Notes: a model not told the origin generated them from the letters alone. 64,000 nt of DNA from Streptomyces sp. MA5143a (GCF_900290235.1 NZ_OLMK01000102.1:57400-121399), one strand, 5' to 3'. Counted from the first letter of the stretch, positions 18,101 to 27,182 are shown. Translations and numbers: made by a program.

Positions 18101-18399
18101 GGACACGGCGCCGCCGGCTCGCCCGGCTGGTCGCCGCGGAGCACGGCGTTCTGGTGGCCCTGGCGCTCCTGGTCGGCACGGCCCTGGGCGCCGTGCTGAC
18201 ATACGCGCTGGTGCCGCTCGTCGTCCTGACCGGGCAGGCCACCCGCCCGCTCCCGCCGGTGCTCGTCGAACTCCCGCTCCTGCGGCTCGCCGCCCTGCTG
18301 GCGGCACTCGCGGCGGGCCCCACCCTGGTGACGGTGGCCCTCGCGCTCCGGCGGGCGAAACCCGTGACGACGACTCTCAGGGACGAGGTGACGCAGTGA
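15142..18399 (+). CDS. FtsX-like ABC transporter permease (large, two-domain)
   Basis: 1085 residues from a GTG at 15142 preceded by a G-rich ribosome site; the in-frame extension upstream is not supported. A transmembrane helix at ~22-45 (LLGAVLLTVLLTTAVLAAL) is followed by a large extracytoplasmic domain, a first FtsX permease core around residues 300-480, a second extracytoplasmic domain, and a final FtsX core (AVTVLFASLGFAVSAAGAI, three helices). This is the MacB/LolC-type architecture, used for lipoprotein export, efflux or signalling rather than substrate uptake. The stop overlaps the start of the next permease (GTGA), so both are probably made together as a heterodimer. Confidence 0.82.
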   Translation: MGERAVPAGMLRFIVLRAWVHRALLGAVLLTVLLTTAVLAALTAYSSAIGDAALRRSLADERTAAEAALVVKANVPADERQAADDAVRADSRTIFAGLPVKVRTLLRSGPYALPPTLRPASERGGNPDLTHFAALDRTQVRTVAGRLPRKGATAGPLEVALPQSAARQLRVEPGDRLTVTDQLGGPAVRVLVTGVYRPVDAGAPYWQLDDLGGRGVKASSFTTYGPLLTAAGVPTSGRVSVGSSGWLVSADYSSLTTEKVGALREGVRAGSAELRKRPALSGATTAATALPEVLDRVERSLLVTRSSMLIVAAQLGLLAACALLLVAGLLSSERMAETRLLRARGATRARLAGLAALEAVLISVPAVVTAPLLSGPLTRLLAARGALGRTGVRVDLPAAGRPEVWVVAASVAALCALAVAVPAWRASLATARANALPAPLRAGADLGLVAVAGVAFWMLSGRDSGAVTADREGVLDVDPLLVVAPALVLLAGTVLVLRLLPLLARIGERLLTRGRGLTAAMVGWQFSRRPMRGAGPVLLLAISVALGVMAIGQGASWHRSQADQADFRVGADVRVLASGGDGLGRTDVYTDLPHVDAIVPASRGTVTLSGSRTATVVALDTARASGVVRARRDLSDGPLLAGLAPRGAPPAGVAIPEGTTRLALTATLHSTPRGQGADVTLTVLDRHGTSYEIPSGRLPADGRPHQLTPELNGARGPLTLTGLELTTPQPFNRPHRHRLVLDTLTAAADGDDELKLTLPTKWTTAIEAETPAVPDDDAIASHPRITSTAPVTMTYSTGYQPPDVSPPASPLEVRLKVTQPAEPEIVAVATDRYLTASGTRQGQRLQVNFDGHSVPVRVVRTASALPTTENTAQDGGALMVDLRAVNQVLQARHGTSLKPTEWWLRTSAPGATAAATRALPDIDPEQVMVRDETAAELSDDPFGAAPEAALVAAAAVTVLFASLGFAVSAAGAIRARDGEFAVLRALGTRRRRLARLVAAEHGVLVALALLVGTALGAVLTYALVPLVVLTGQATRPLPPVLVELPLLRLAALLAALAAGPTLVTVALALRRAKPVTTTLRDEVTQ

Positions 18400-21212
18400 G
18401 CGCGCGACCGGTGCCCCCTCAGGGCAAGGGGACGGGGGCGGTGCCGCCGCACGCGGGGGCCGGGCTGAGCACCCGGCTGAGGGCCTTCGCCGGTACCTCC
18501 GTGGCCCTCGCGCTGCTGGTGGCCGTGACGGCCGCGCTCGCCGCCGCGTACCCGCGTGCCGTCGACCGGTACGGGGACGCGGGGCTGCGCCGGGCCATCG
18601 AGCAGGCCCGCCCCGACCGGACGAGCGTGCAGATCCAGGCAGCGCCGCCCTGGATGGCCTCGCTGAAGCAGATGGAGTCCCTCCTGCGCGCCGCTCCGCT
18701 CGCCAAGGCGCGGGCCGAGGTGCTGGCCGCGGCGGAGGAGCCGCTCGTTCCCGACCGCGCGCAGTCGTCGTACGGCGTCCGCACGACCGTCCCCCTGGAG
18801 ACGTCCGAACCCTGGCTCACCCAGCCCGTCGGCCTGCCCGCCCAGGTGGTGCTCGCCGCCCAACAGGACCTCCCCTCCCACTCCCGCCTCTCCGCAGGCC
18901 GGCTGCCCCGCACCACGGGCGAACCGGTGACCGCGGCGACCGAGAGCGTCGAGGCCGCCGTCACCGCGGACACCGCCCGCACCCTCAACATCAAGGTCGG
19001 CTCCGTGATCCGCGTACCGGGCTCGGGACGCGGCCCGCTCGCCGTCCGGATCACCGGGATCGTCGTCCCCCGCAGTCCCGACGGCGCCTACTGGTCGGCA
19101 CTGCCGGTGCTGCGCACCCCCGCACTGAGCCGCCAGCCCGGCAGCCAGCTCTCCGAGGTCTACTGGCTCGGCGGCCTGCTCCTCGCCCCCGACGCCGGCC
19201 CGGCCCTCCTGGGCACACCCGGCCGCCCGGACCGGTACTGGAACGTGGCCCCCGACCTCGCGACCCTGCGTGGCCACGATCTCGACCGGCTGGCGTCCGC
19301 CGTCTCCGCCCTCGAGTCGGGCCCGGGAGTGCAGCGCCTGCGGACGGCCGTCGACGACGAGCTGGAGGCCCAGACGAACCTCGACGAGGTCCTCGCCGAC
19401 CACTCCCGACTGCGCTCCGGGATCGAGCCGCTGCTCCTCCTCGCCGCCGTCGGGACCGGCAGCCTCGCCGTCATCGTCCTGGCCATGGCCGGTGGAGTCG
19501 CCGCCGACCGCCGACGCACCGAACTGGCACTGCTACGGGCCCGCGGCGCCTCCCTGCCCGGCCTCGCCGCCCGGCTGCTGGCCGAGACGGCGGCGATGGC
19601 GGTGCCGGCCGGCGCCCTCGGACTGACCGCCGCACTGCTCCTCCTGCCCGACGCCCGCACCGCGCCCGCCGTCACCGCCGCCCTCGCCGTCACCCTGCTC
19701 GCCTGCCTCGCGCTGCCCCTGCGGGCCGTGGCCGCGCACCGCACGGTGCGGATGCACGACGGCCGGGAGGACCTCACGGCGACCCGGCCGTCCCGGCGAC
19801 GCACGGTGGTGGAGGCGACGGTGCTGGTGATCGCGGCGGGCGCGGTCGCCGCCCTGCGCCGCCAGGGATCCGGCAGCACCGGCCTGGTGGCCGCCGCCCC
19901 CCTGCTCACCGGAGTGGTCGCGGCTCTGCTGCTGGCCCGTCTGCACCCCCTGCCGCTGCGCGCGCTCAGCAAGGCCGCCGCCCGCCTGCGCGGCCTGGTG
20001 ATCCCGCTGTCGCTGGCCCAGGTGGCCCGCGCCCCCGGTTTCGCCGTGCTGCCGCTGCTCGCCCTGCTCAGTGCCCTGACCACGGCCGCGTTCGGCGGCT
20101 CGGTCCTGGCGGGGGTCACGGCGGCCCGCGACCAGGCCGCGCTCCTCGACGTCGGTGCCGACGGCCGCGTCGAGACCACCACCGGCCGGCTCCCGAAGGC
20201 CCTGCCCGCCCGCGTGCGCGGGCTGCCCGGCGTACGGGACGTGACGGCGGCGAGCGTCACCCGCGAGGCGAAGCCGCAGCAGAGCGGCCAGCCCGTCCCG
20301 CTGGCCGGCGTGGACCCCGCCGCCTACGCGCGCCTGTCGCGCCACACGGGACTGGGGTCGTTCGACGCGGCGAGCCTGCGAAGCGGGGGCGGAGGCGGGA
20401 GCGAGGCCGACGCGAAGGGCCGGGGCGAGGACGCCGGTGCGGGGAGCGGCACCGATCGGCCGCTGCCCGCGCTGGCCTCCCCCCGGGTGGCCGAGGAGTA
20501 CGGCACCGGCCCCTACGTCGTCCTCCTCCCGGACGGCACCTCCGTCACCGTCCAGGTCGTCCTCGTCCGGGACCACACCCCGGCCGTGATAGGCGACGAC
20601 TTCCTGATCGTGGACCGCGCCGGGCTTCCCCGCGCGGCGGCGCACGCGACGACCCTGCTGCTGACCGGTGACTCCCTGAGCGGCCGGGCGCTGCGTTCGG
20701 CGGCGGAGGGCACGGGCGCATCCGTCCGGCTGCGCGCGGAGGAACGCGCGCGGCACGTCGACTCACCGTTGCAGTCCGGCGCGGAACGCCTGTACGTCGT
20801 CGCGGTCGCAGCGGGCGCCGGGTACGCGGTCCTCGCCCTCCTGCTGACGGTGCTGCGCACCGCGCCCGAGCGCCGCGCGCTCCTCGCCCGGTTGCGCACG
20901 ATGGGCATGAGCCGATCCCAGGGCCGCCGGCTGCTGATCCTCATGGCGCTCCCGCAGGCGTTCCTGGCCGCGGCGGGCGGCGTGCTGACCGGCTGGGCCG
21001 GCATCCACCTGCTGTCGCCCGGCATCGACCTCGCCACCATCGCCCTGGCCTCGCCGTCCGGCCTCGAGGGGGCCGCGCTGCGCACGGATCCGCTCTCGCT
21101 GGCGGTTCCGGCGCTGACCGTGCTGCTGCTGGCCGTCGGCGTGCCGGCCGCCCAGGCCTGGTGGACCGGCCGACGCGGCTCGGTGAGCGAACTGAGGCTG
21201 GGTGACAACTAG
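18396..21212 (+). CDS. FtsX-like ABC transporter permease, partner of 15142
   Basis: 938 residues from the GTG at 18396, which overlaps the preceding stop. The layout repeats the neighbour: a first helix (SVALALLVAVTAALAAAYP), a large extracytoplasmic domain, an FtsX core (LLLLAAVGTGSLAVIVLAMAGGVAADRRRTELALLRARGA), a second extracytoplasmic region with a Gly/Asp-rich low-complexity insert near residues 665-690, and a final core (GAGYAVLALLLTVLRT). The RTELALLRARGAS and RLRTMGMSRSQ segments are the coupling helices that contact the ATPase. The ATP-binding subunit gene follows 161 bases downstream on the same strand. Substrate unknown. Confidence 0.82.
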   Translation: MSARPVPPQGKGTGAVPPHAGAGLSTRLRAFAGTSVALALLVAVTAALAAAYPRAVDRYGDAGLRRAIEQARPDRTSVQIQAAPPWMASLKQMESLLRAAPLAKARAEVLAAAEEPLVPDRAQSSYGVRTTVPLETSEPWLTQPVGLPAQVVLAAQQDLPSHSRLSAGRLPRTTGEPVTAATESVEAAVTADTARTLNIKVGSVIRVPGSGRGPLAVRITGIVVPRSPDGAYWSALPVLRTPALSRQPGSQLSEVYWLGGLLLAPDAGPALLGTPGRPDRYWNVAPDLATLRGHDLDRLASAVSALESGPGVQRLRTAVDDELEAQTNLDEVLADHSRLRSGIEPLLLLAAVGTGSLAVIVLAMAGGVAADRRRTELALLRARGASLPGLAARLLAETAAMAVPAGALGLTAALLLLPDARTAPAVTAALAVTLLACLALPLRAVAAHRTVRMHDGREDLTATRPSRRRTVVEATVLVIAAGAVAALRRQGSGSTGLVAAAPLLTGVVAALLLARLHPLPLRALSKAAARLRGLVIPLSLAQVARAPGFAVLPLLALLSALTTAAFGGSVLAGVTAARDQAALLDVGADGRVETTTGRLPKALPARVRGLPGVRDVTAASVTREAKPQQSGQPVPLAGVDPAAYARLSRHTGLGSFDAASLRSGGGGGSEADAKGRGEDAGAGSGTDRPLPALASPRVAEEYGTGPYVVLLPDGTSVTVQVVLVRDHTPAVIGDDFLIVDRAGLPRAAAHATTLLLTGDSLSGRALRSAAEGTGASVRLRAEERARHVDSPLQSGAERLYVVAVAAGAGYAVLALLLTVLRTAPERRALLARLRTMGMSRSQGRRLLILMALPQAFLAAAGGVLTGWAGIHLLSPGIDLATIALASPSGLEGAALRTDPLSLAVPALTVLLLAVGVPAAQAWWTGRRGSVSELRLGDN

Positions 21213-21373
21213 CCGATGAGCCGCACGTCGAACAGCCCCAGGGGCCGCCGTCCGGATCACGCCGGGAGGGGTCTCGGTGCCATCGGTCCCCGCGGGCTCG
21301 GTGTGATCCGCACGGCGGGTGTCAGCACCCTCCGGTACCGGCCCGTGTCCTTCCGTCCGTCCAGGAGCAGCCG

Positions 21374-22348
21374 ATGACCACCACTCCCACCTTCCACGAG
21401 CTCGCCGACCGCGCCCTCGCCGCGCGCAACGCCGCCGCCTACGGTCACGACGCCCTGATCACGTGCGACCGGGTCGTACGGATCTTCTCCGCCGACGGCG
21501 TGGAGGTCCAGGCGCTCCAGGGCCTCGATCTCCTAGTGCGCAAGGGCGAGCTCATGGCCCTGGTCGGCGCCTCCGGCAGCGGCAAGTCGACCCTCATGAA
21601 CATCCTGGCCGGACTCGACAAGCCCACCGCCGGCGCGGCCCGCGTCGCCGACCACGACCTGGTCACCATGTCCGCGAAGGAACGCCTCGCGTACCGTCGC
21701 ACGACCGTCGGCTTCGTCTGGCAGCAGACCTCCCGCAACCTCCTGCCCTACCTCACCGCCGCGCAGAACGTCGCCCTGCCCCTGCAACTCGCGGGCACCC
21801 GAGGCGGGCGCCGCGCCCGGGCCGGCCGCGCCAAGGAGCTCCTCGACCTGCTGGACGTCGCCGAGTGCGGCGACCGCCGGCCGCACCAGATGTCCGGCGG
21901 ACAGCAGCAGCGCGTCGCCCTCGCGGTGGCCCTCGCCAACGACCCCGCGGTCCTGCTCGCCGACGAGCCGACCGGCGAACTCGACTCCCACACCGCCGAA
22001 CAGGTCTTCGCCGCGTTCCGCACCGCCAACGAGGAACTGGGGACCACGATCGTCATCGTCACCCACGACCAGTCCGTCGCCAGTGAGGTCCGCCGGACCG
22101 TGGCCATCAGGGACGGCCGCACGTCGACGGAGGTCCTCCGGCACAGCGAGGTCGACTCCGCCACCGGCCAGGAGAACCTGGTCGCCCGCGAGTACGCCAT
22201 GCTCGACCGGGCCGGCCGCCTCCAGCTCCCCGCCGAGTACACCCGCGCCCTCGGGATGCGTGACCGGGTCGCCCTGGAACTGGAGCCCGACCACATCGCG
22301 GTGCGCCCGGACGACACACGGGACGACGACGCCGTACGCAACGACTAG
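21374..22348 (+). CDS. ABC transporter ATP-binding protein with AbrB-like C-terminus
   Basis: 324 residues. MacB/LolD-type ATPase: Walker A GASGSGKST, Q-loop VWQQTSRNLLPYL, signature MSGGQQQRVALA, Walker B VLLADEPTGELDS, switch His in VIVTHDQ. The final ~55 residues (EYAMLDRAGRLQLPAEYTRALG, then RVALELEPDHIAV) look like a SpoVT/AbrB-type swapped-hairpin domain fused to the ATPase, an arrangement I would not expect in MacB itself. It follows the two FtsX permeases on the same strand and is probably their motor. Its 3' end overlaps the next, convergent ATPase gene by 4 bases. Confidence 0.87.
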   Translation: MTTTPTFHELADRALAARNAAAYGHDALITCDRVVRIFSADGVEVQALQGLDLLVRKGELMALVGASGSGKSTLMNILAGLDKPTAGAARVADHDLVTMSAKERLAYRRTTVGFVWQQTSRNLLPYLTAAQNVALPLQLAGTRGGRRARAGRAKELLDLLDVAECGDRRPHQMSGGQQQRVALAVALANDPAVLLADEPTGELDSHTAEQVFAAFRTANEELGTTIVIVTHDQSVASEVRRTVAIRDGRTSTEVLRHSEVDSATGQENLVAREYAMLDRAGRLQLPAEYTRALGMRDRVALELEPDHIAVRPDDTRDDDAVRND

Positions 22349-23040
22349 GACTCGCTGATCTCGCCGTCCTTGAGTTCCAGCACGCGATCGGCGAGATCGA
22401 GAAGGGTCGCGTCGTGGGTGGCCACGAGGGCCGTGATCTGTTCGCTGCGGACGACCGCGCGGAGCAGTTCCATCACGGAGTGCCCGGTCTCCGCGTCCAG
22501 CTGACCGGTCGGCTCGTCGGCGATGAGGATCGAGGGGCTGTTGGCCAGGGCGCGGGCGATGGCGACGCGCTGGCGCTGCCCGCCCGACAGCTCGCCGGGC
22601 CGCTGCGCGGCATGGTCGGCGAGCCCCACCAGGGACAGCAGCAGATCGACGCGCTCCCGCCGCTCACGCGGGTCGGCCCTGCGCAACCGCATCGGCATGC
22701 CCACGTTCTCGGCGGCCGTGAGGATGGGGATGAGCCCGAACGACTGGAAGACGAAGCCGATACGTTCCCGGCGCAGCGCGAGGAGGGCGTCCTCACCCTG
22801 TTCCCCGAGGTCCAGCCCGTCGACGGTGACGCTTCCGCTGTCCGGCTCGTCCAGCCCACCGACGATGTTGAGCAGGGTGGTCTTGCCGGAGCCCGAGCGC
22901 CCCTTGAGAGCGACGAGTTCCCCCCGAGGGACCTCGAAGGAGACGCCGCGCAGAGCGTGCACAGCGCTCGCGCCCCGCCCGTACGACTTGTGCACATCCG
23001 CCACCCGCAGCATGGCTGCGGTGGTCACCGCCTGGCTCAT
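22345..23040 (-). CDS. ABC transporter ATP-binding protein, MacB/LolD type
   Basis: 231 residues. All ATPase motifs are present: GRSGSGKTTLLN (Walker A), FVFQSFGLIPIL (Q-loop), LSGGQRQRVAIARAL (signature), ILIADEPTGQLD (Walker B) and VATHD. It is a plain MacB-family ATPase without the C-terminal extension of its convergent neighbour. It lies on the strand opposite the two FtsX permeases, so one permease pair is flanked by two ATPases; whether both can drive it is not known. Start ATG at 23040. Confidence 0.87.
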   Translation of the reverse strand: MSQAVTTAAMLRVADVHKSYGRGASAVHALRGVSFEVPRGELVALKGRSGSGKTTLLNIVGGLDEPDSGSVTVDGLDLGEQGEDALLALRRERIGFVFQSFGLIPILTAAENVGMPMRLRRADPRERRERVDLLLSLVGLADHAAQRPGELSGGQRQRVAIARALANSPSILIADEPTGQLDAETGHSVMELLRAVVRSEQITALVATHDATLLDLADRVLELKDGEISES

Positions 23041-23222
23041 CGCGCCCCCGTAAGCTCCGCTGATTCCGCGGCGCGCAGTATCTCACCCGCCGATACCACC
23101 GGCAAAGCAGGCCACCGCGAAGGCACTTCGGTCCCGACGGTCGCGGCCTCGCGCGTGACAGAGCGTCAAGAGTTCGTGTGGTCAAGGTCGTTGAGACTTT
23201 TTACCGACTACCTCGTTGTCCG

Positions 23223-23699
23223 TCAGGTGACGGTCGGCGGGTCGTGCACGAGTGCGTCGGCGGTCGCGCGGAACTCCTCCAGGACGTCGAGGAGCCCGCT
23301 GCTGCCCCACAGGGCCAGGCCCAGCACGGCGACACCTATGGCCGACATGTGGACGGCCCCCTGGATGTCCCGGCCCGAGGTCGCCCGCATCATCGGCTGG
23401 TCCCCGCGTGCCCAGGCCCGCGTCGCCTCGGCCATGGCGAACTCGTAGTGGGGCGGGGCCGCGGCGGAGACCTCGTCGGTGTACCGGACGAGGTCGTCCA
23501 GCTTCCAGTGCCTGCCGGTCAGCTCCATGATGCTGATGGTGGAGCGCAGCAGACCGCCCAGGACGGCGTACACCTCCGTCCAGGCCCGCGCGTCCAGACC
23601 GGCCAACGCCTCGCGCACCGCGACGGCGTCGCTGTGCGCGTAGCCCCTGACGGCGTCCAGCGCGGCGTCGTAGGAGGTCCTGTGCGGTGCGTCACTCAT
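23223..23699 (-). CDS. Hypothetical protein
   Basis: 158 residues from the ATG at 23699 (MSDAPHRTSYDAALDAV). The sequence is mainly helical and soluble, with a hydrophobic stretch near residues 115-135 (GAVHMSAIGVAVLGLALWG). No catalytic or binding motif was recognised. It is separated by about 180 bases from the ATPase gene that follows it on the same strand and may or may not share a transcript. Confidence 0.55.
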   Translation of the reverse strand: MSDAPHRTSYDAALDAVRGYAHSDAVAVREALAGLDARAWTEVYAVLGGLLRSTISIMELTGRHWKLDDLVRYTDEVSAAAPPHYEFAMAEATRAWARGDQPMMRATSGRDIQGAVHMSAIGVAVLGLALWGSSGLLDVLEEFRATADALVHDPPTVT

Positions 23700-23972
23700 G
23701 CGCTCGACAGTAGGGATGCCCCGACCGGCGCGAATCGGTCTCCTGGCGCAACGCGTCTCGGAAGAAAGCACTAGGACCGGCGACCGCCCACACAGAGGCC
23801 AAGCCGACGGTCCCGGCCCTCATCGCGCCCCGGATTGTCCGATGTGATCCATGACGAGAGTGATATGCGACATACGCTCTCTTGCCCCGCTATGGGTAGC
23901 TTGGGGTGCTCGCCCGTCCATGGCGCCGTGTGACCGCACGCGCCACCCACCGATCCCCGGTCCGGGAGACCC

Positions 23973-25712
23973 ATGCGCCTTCGAATAGCCTCCGTGCCGC
24001 CCCTCGCCCTGACCGGCGGCGCACTGACCGTGGGCCTCGGCGGTCTCTATCTGGCCGGGCTGCTCGTCACGGGGGGTGAGATCGAAGCGGGGACGACGGT
24101 GCGCGGGGTGGACATCGGGGGCCTCAGCCGCGCGGAAGCCGTCCGCAAGCTGGACGATCACCTGGCGGCGGCCGGTGAGAGGAAGCTGGCCGTGAAGGTC
24201 GGGGACCGGAAGGGGACCGTCGACCCTCGCCGGGCCGGACTCACCTTCGACACCGAGCGGACCGTCGACCGGGCCGCGCGCACCGCCTCCGATCCGTTCG
24301 GCGTGATCGGCGCGTTCTTCCGCTCGGGGGACGACATCGAGCCGGTCGTAGCACTCGACGAGAGCAAGGCCCGCACCGCCCTCGGGAAACTGGCACGGAA
24401 CCTCGACCAGAAGGTGCGCGACGGAGCCGTGACCTTCGAGAGGGGCCACGTCGAGCAGGTCACCCCACGCCGTGGGTACGCACTGGAGGTGGACGCCGCG
24501 GCCGACACCCTGCGGAGCTCCTTCCTGCACGGCCCGACGAACACGGTCACGACACTTCCGACCCGCGAGACCGAGCCGAAGGTGGCGGCGGCGGAGGTAC
24601 GCCGGGCCGTGCGTGACTTCGCCCGGCCCGCCATGTCGGCGCCCGTCACGCTCACCGCGGGCGGCAGGCAGTTCACGCTCAGCCCAGCCGTCGTGGGCGA
24701 GCACCTGACGATGCGGCCGGACGACTCCGGCGAACTGATCCCGAAACTGGACGGCAAGGGGCTGCGCTCCGCCCCCGCGGTGGCCCGCCCCCTGGCCGGC
24801 CTGACCACGGCGGCCGAGAACGCCCGACTGCGGCTGGACGGCGACCGGGTCGTGGTGGCCGACGACGCCCGGCCCGGCACGCAGGTCACCGACCAGGCGC
24901 TGACCAAGGCCGTGCTGCCGCTGCTCACCAAGACGGGCGCCGCCCGCAGCGGGGACGTGGCCGTGCGACGGATCCAGCCGGAGGTGACCCGCGAGAACGC
25001 GGCGCGGCTGGGACTGACGGAGAAGATGTCCTCCTTCACGGTCAACTTCGAACCGGCCCCGTACCGGACGAAGAACATCGGGCGGGCCGCGCAGCTCATC
25101 AACGGCTCCGTCGTCCAGCCCGGCGAGACCTGGAGCTTCAACCGGACCGTGGGGGAGCGCACCCCGGCCAACGGCTTCGTCGACGGCATCATGATCCTCG
25201 ACGACAAGTTCACGGAGGCGCCGGGCGGCGGTGTCTCCGCCGTGGCCACGACCATGTACAACGCGATGTTCTTCGCCGGGGTCAAGCCGGTGGAGCACGG
25301 CGCCCACTCGTTCTACATCGAGCGGTACCCGGAGGGCCGTGAGGCGACGGTCGCCTGGGGCAGCCTCGATCTCAGGTTCGCCAACGACTCCGGCCACGCC
25401 CTCTACATCCAGGCCGAGGCCACGGACACCTCGGTGACCGTCACCTTCCTCGGGACGAAGAAGTACGACGAGATCGAGTCGGTGAAGGGCCCCCGGACCC
25501 AGGTGCGGCCGCCGGAGAAGCAGGTGAGCACCGACGAGAAGTGCGTGCCGCAGACCCCGCTCGAAGGCTTCGACGTCACCGTCGAGCGCGTCTTCCACGA
25601 CGACGGCAAGGTGGTGAAGCGCGAGCCGTTCCACACCCACTACACGCCCCGCGACGAGATCACCTGCGAAGCCCCCCAGCCTTCGGACAACGGCAGCCCC
25701 GACGGCCGGTGA
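23973..25712 (+). CDS. VanW family cell-wall-associated protein
   Basis: 579 residues; ATG preceded by GGGAG at 4 bases. A short N-terminal transmembrane anchor (LTGGALTVGLGGLYLAGLLV) is followed by YoaR-like putative peptidoglycan-binding repeats (~40-330; GVDIGGLSRAEAVRKLDDHL, TDQALTKAVLPLL) and a VanW domain (~360-515; NIGRAAQLINGSVVQPGETWSFN, PGGGVSAVATTMYNA, SFYIERYPEGREATVAWG). The C-terminus is hydrophilic. VanW genes were first noted in some vancomycin resistance clusters but most, like this one, stand alone and have an unknown cell-wall role. No resistance genes are nearby. Confidence 0.88.
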   Translation: MRLRIASVPPLALTGGALTVGLGGLYLAGLLVTGGEIEAGTTVRGVDIGGLSRAEAVRKLDDHLAAAGERKLAVKVGDRKGTVDPRRAGLTFDTERTVDRAARTASDPFGVIGAFFRSGDDIEPVVALDESKARTALGKLARNLDQKVRDGAVTFERGHVEQVTPRRGYALEVDAAADTLRSSFLHGPTNTVTTLPTRETEPKVAAAEVRRAVRDFARPAMSAPVTLTAGGRQFTLSPAVVGEHLTMRPDDSGELIPKLDGKGLRSAPAVARPLAGLTTAAENARLRLDGDRVVVADDARPGTQVTDQALTKAVLPLLTKTGAARSGDVAVRRIQPEVTRENAARLGLTEKMSSFTVNFEPAPYRTKNIGRAAQLINGSVVQPGETWSFNRTVGERTPANGFVDGIMILDDKFTEAPGGGVSAVATTMYNAMFFAGVKPVEHGAHSFYIERYPEGREATVAWGSLDLRFANDSGHALYIQAEATDTSVTVTFLGTKKYDEIESVKGPRTQVRPPEKQVSTDEKCVPQTPLEGFDVTVERVFHDDGKVVKREPFHTHYTPRDEITCEAPQPSDNGSPDGR

Positions 25713-25733
25713 TCCGCCCCTCGGGCAGGCGGG

Positions 25734-26570
25734 TCAGCGCAGGCCGGCGAAGAGATCGCTCTCGGGCAGGGCGGCGCCGGTGGTGTCCTGGACGCGTACG
25801 AACGTCTCCACGCCCATGAACTCGCCGAACCTCTCCTTGCCCATCCCGAGGAAGAAGATGTTCTCGCCCTGGCTGGCGTGCGCGGCCAACGCGTCGAACT
25901 TCTGACCACTGAACGCGGTGGTGTCCACCCATGTGGTGATCTCGTCGTCGGGGAGGCCGATCTCGGCCAGCGCGGCGGCCTCGGTGGGATCCGGCTCCGG
26001 CATGTCCGGATGGAACTCGCGCATGAGCTCGCCGAACCGCCGCATCGCCGAGCGGGGCATCGTGGTCCAGTACACCTTCGGTGCCAGGTCCTCGGTCATC
26101 TCCAGCGCCGCCATCGTGATGCGGTGGGCCTGGATGTGGTCGGGGTGACCGTAGAAGCCGTTCTCGTCGTAGGTGACGACCACATCAGGTCGGTAGTGCC
26201 GCATGAGGTCCGCGAGTCGGGCCGCGCCCTTCTCCACGGGGGTCTGCCAGAAGGCTTCGGGGGCGTCGTTGCTCGGCCAGCCCACCATCCCGGAGTCGGC
26301 GTAACCGAGCATCTCCAGATCGCTGATCTTCAGGACCTCGCAGCTTGCCTCGAGTTCTCGACGGCGGATCGAGGCGACCGCAGCCGGATCGTGTCCTGGG
26401 TCGCCGGGCTTGACACCCCCGGGGCCGTCACCGCAGCCGCCGTCGGTACATGTCACGAGAACCGTGCGAATGCCTTCCGCCGCGTACCGCGCGAGGACCC
26501 CTCCGGTTCCCGTGGCCTCGTCGTCCGGGTGGGCGTGTACTGCCATGAGCGTCAGGGGCCGTCCAGCCAC
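25734..26570 (-). CDS. PIG-L/LmbE family N-acetylglucosamine deacetylase-like protein
   Basis: 278 residues. The zinc-binding and catalytic motifs are AHPDDEATGTGG at residues 13-24 and NGFYGHPDHIQAH near residue 140. The family includes MshB and Mca of mycothiol metabolism as well as antibiotic pseudo-sugar deacetylases. The GHPDH form is closer to MshB than to Mca as I remember them, but Streptomyces carries several paralogues, so the substrate stays open. The gene faces the VanW gene with 21 bases between stops. Upstream (26571 onward) is a decayed region. Confidence 0.82.
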   Translation of the reverse strand: MAGRPLTLMAVHAHPDDEATGTGGVLARYAAEGIRTVLVTCTDGGCGDGPGGVKPGDPGHDPAAVASIRRRELEASCEVLKISDLEMLGYADSGMVGWPSNDAPEAFWQTPVEKGAARLADLMRHYRPDVVVTYDENGFYGHPDHIQAHRITMAALEMTEDLAPKVYWTTMPRSAMRRFGELMREFHPDMPEPDPTEAAALAEIGLPDDEITTWVDTTAFSGQKFDALAAHASQGENIFFLGMGKERFGEFMGVETFVRVQDTTGAALPESDLFAGLR

Positions 26571-26838
26571 GAATCAGTCCTCCTACAGACCTACGTCTTG
26601 ATCCAAGCGCGGCGACATGCCGCAAGCCCTGGGGGTCCGGGCCTCGGCGCGGGCGGACGCCTTGCCGCCCCCCGTGATCCCGACGTGTGTGGTCCCGGCC
26701 CCTCACTTGATCAACCGCACCGACCGTGCCGGATGTTCCCAGCACGGACGCTTGGTTTTCGAAGACGAGCACGTGCATCAGGACGACACGTCCGGCGGCT
26801 GGAAGAACCCCCCACGTCACGGCGAGCGGGGTTCCGTG

Positions 26839-26913
26839 GCGAAGCTCGGTCAGCCACGCGGCGTGCAGGCGCGGCCAGATGCCGGCCTCGGTCCAGTCCC
26901 GCAGTTCGGCGAC
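26839..26913 (-). pseudogene. IS5-family transposase remnant
   Basis: One frame reads VAELRDWTEAGIWPRLHAAW, then LTELR, the conserved helix just before the catalytic core of IS5-family (DUF4096-type) transposases. Only about 25 residues remain; no DDE residues or terminal repeats are visible. It abuts the monooxygenase fragment, which suggests that an insertion and deletion broke that gene. Confidence 0.5.
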
Positions 26914-26933
26914 GGCGGGACCCAGGCGTGATG

Positions 26934-27182
26934 ACGCAGGATCATACGTGTGGTGACCCGGGATGGTGTCAGTCGCATCGCCGTATTCCGCAGCGTGACG
27001 GCCAGTGGGTGGGAAAGCTGGTGGCCCATTCTGCCGGCCAGCCGGGCAGCCCGTGCGACGGCCTGGCTGCGGGGCCGGCGCTCGGCGTCGTAGCGCGCGA
27101 GTGCGGCCTCGACGCTGGACTCGGTGCCGAGGGCGGCGGCGAGGGTGACCGCGTCCTCCAGTGCCTGGCAGGCTCCCTGTCC
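26934..27182 (-). pseudogene. FAD-dependent monooxygenase, C-terminal fragment
   Basis: About 83 residues match the end of group A flavin monooxygenases: GQGACQALEDAVTLAAALG (the GD...GQG flavin-ribityl region), then ALARYDAERRPRSQAVARAA. The other ~300 residues, including the GxGxxG nucleotide-binding site, are missing; sequence before the fragment is non-coding and includes a microsatellite. The fragment runs into the transposase remnant at its 3' side. It cannot be functional. Confidence 0.65.

Noticed and set aside
25714..25733. Terminator between the VanW and PIG-L genes
   Set aside because: Only a 5-base stem can be formed; too weak to report as a feature.
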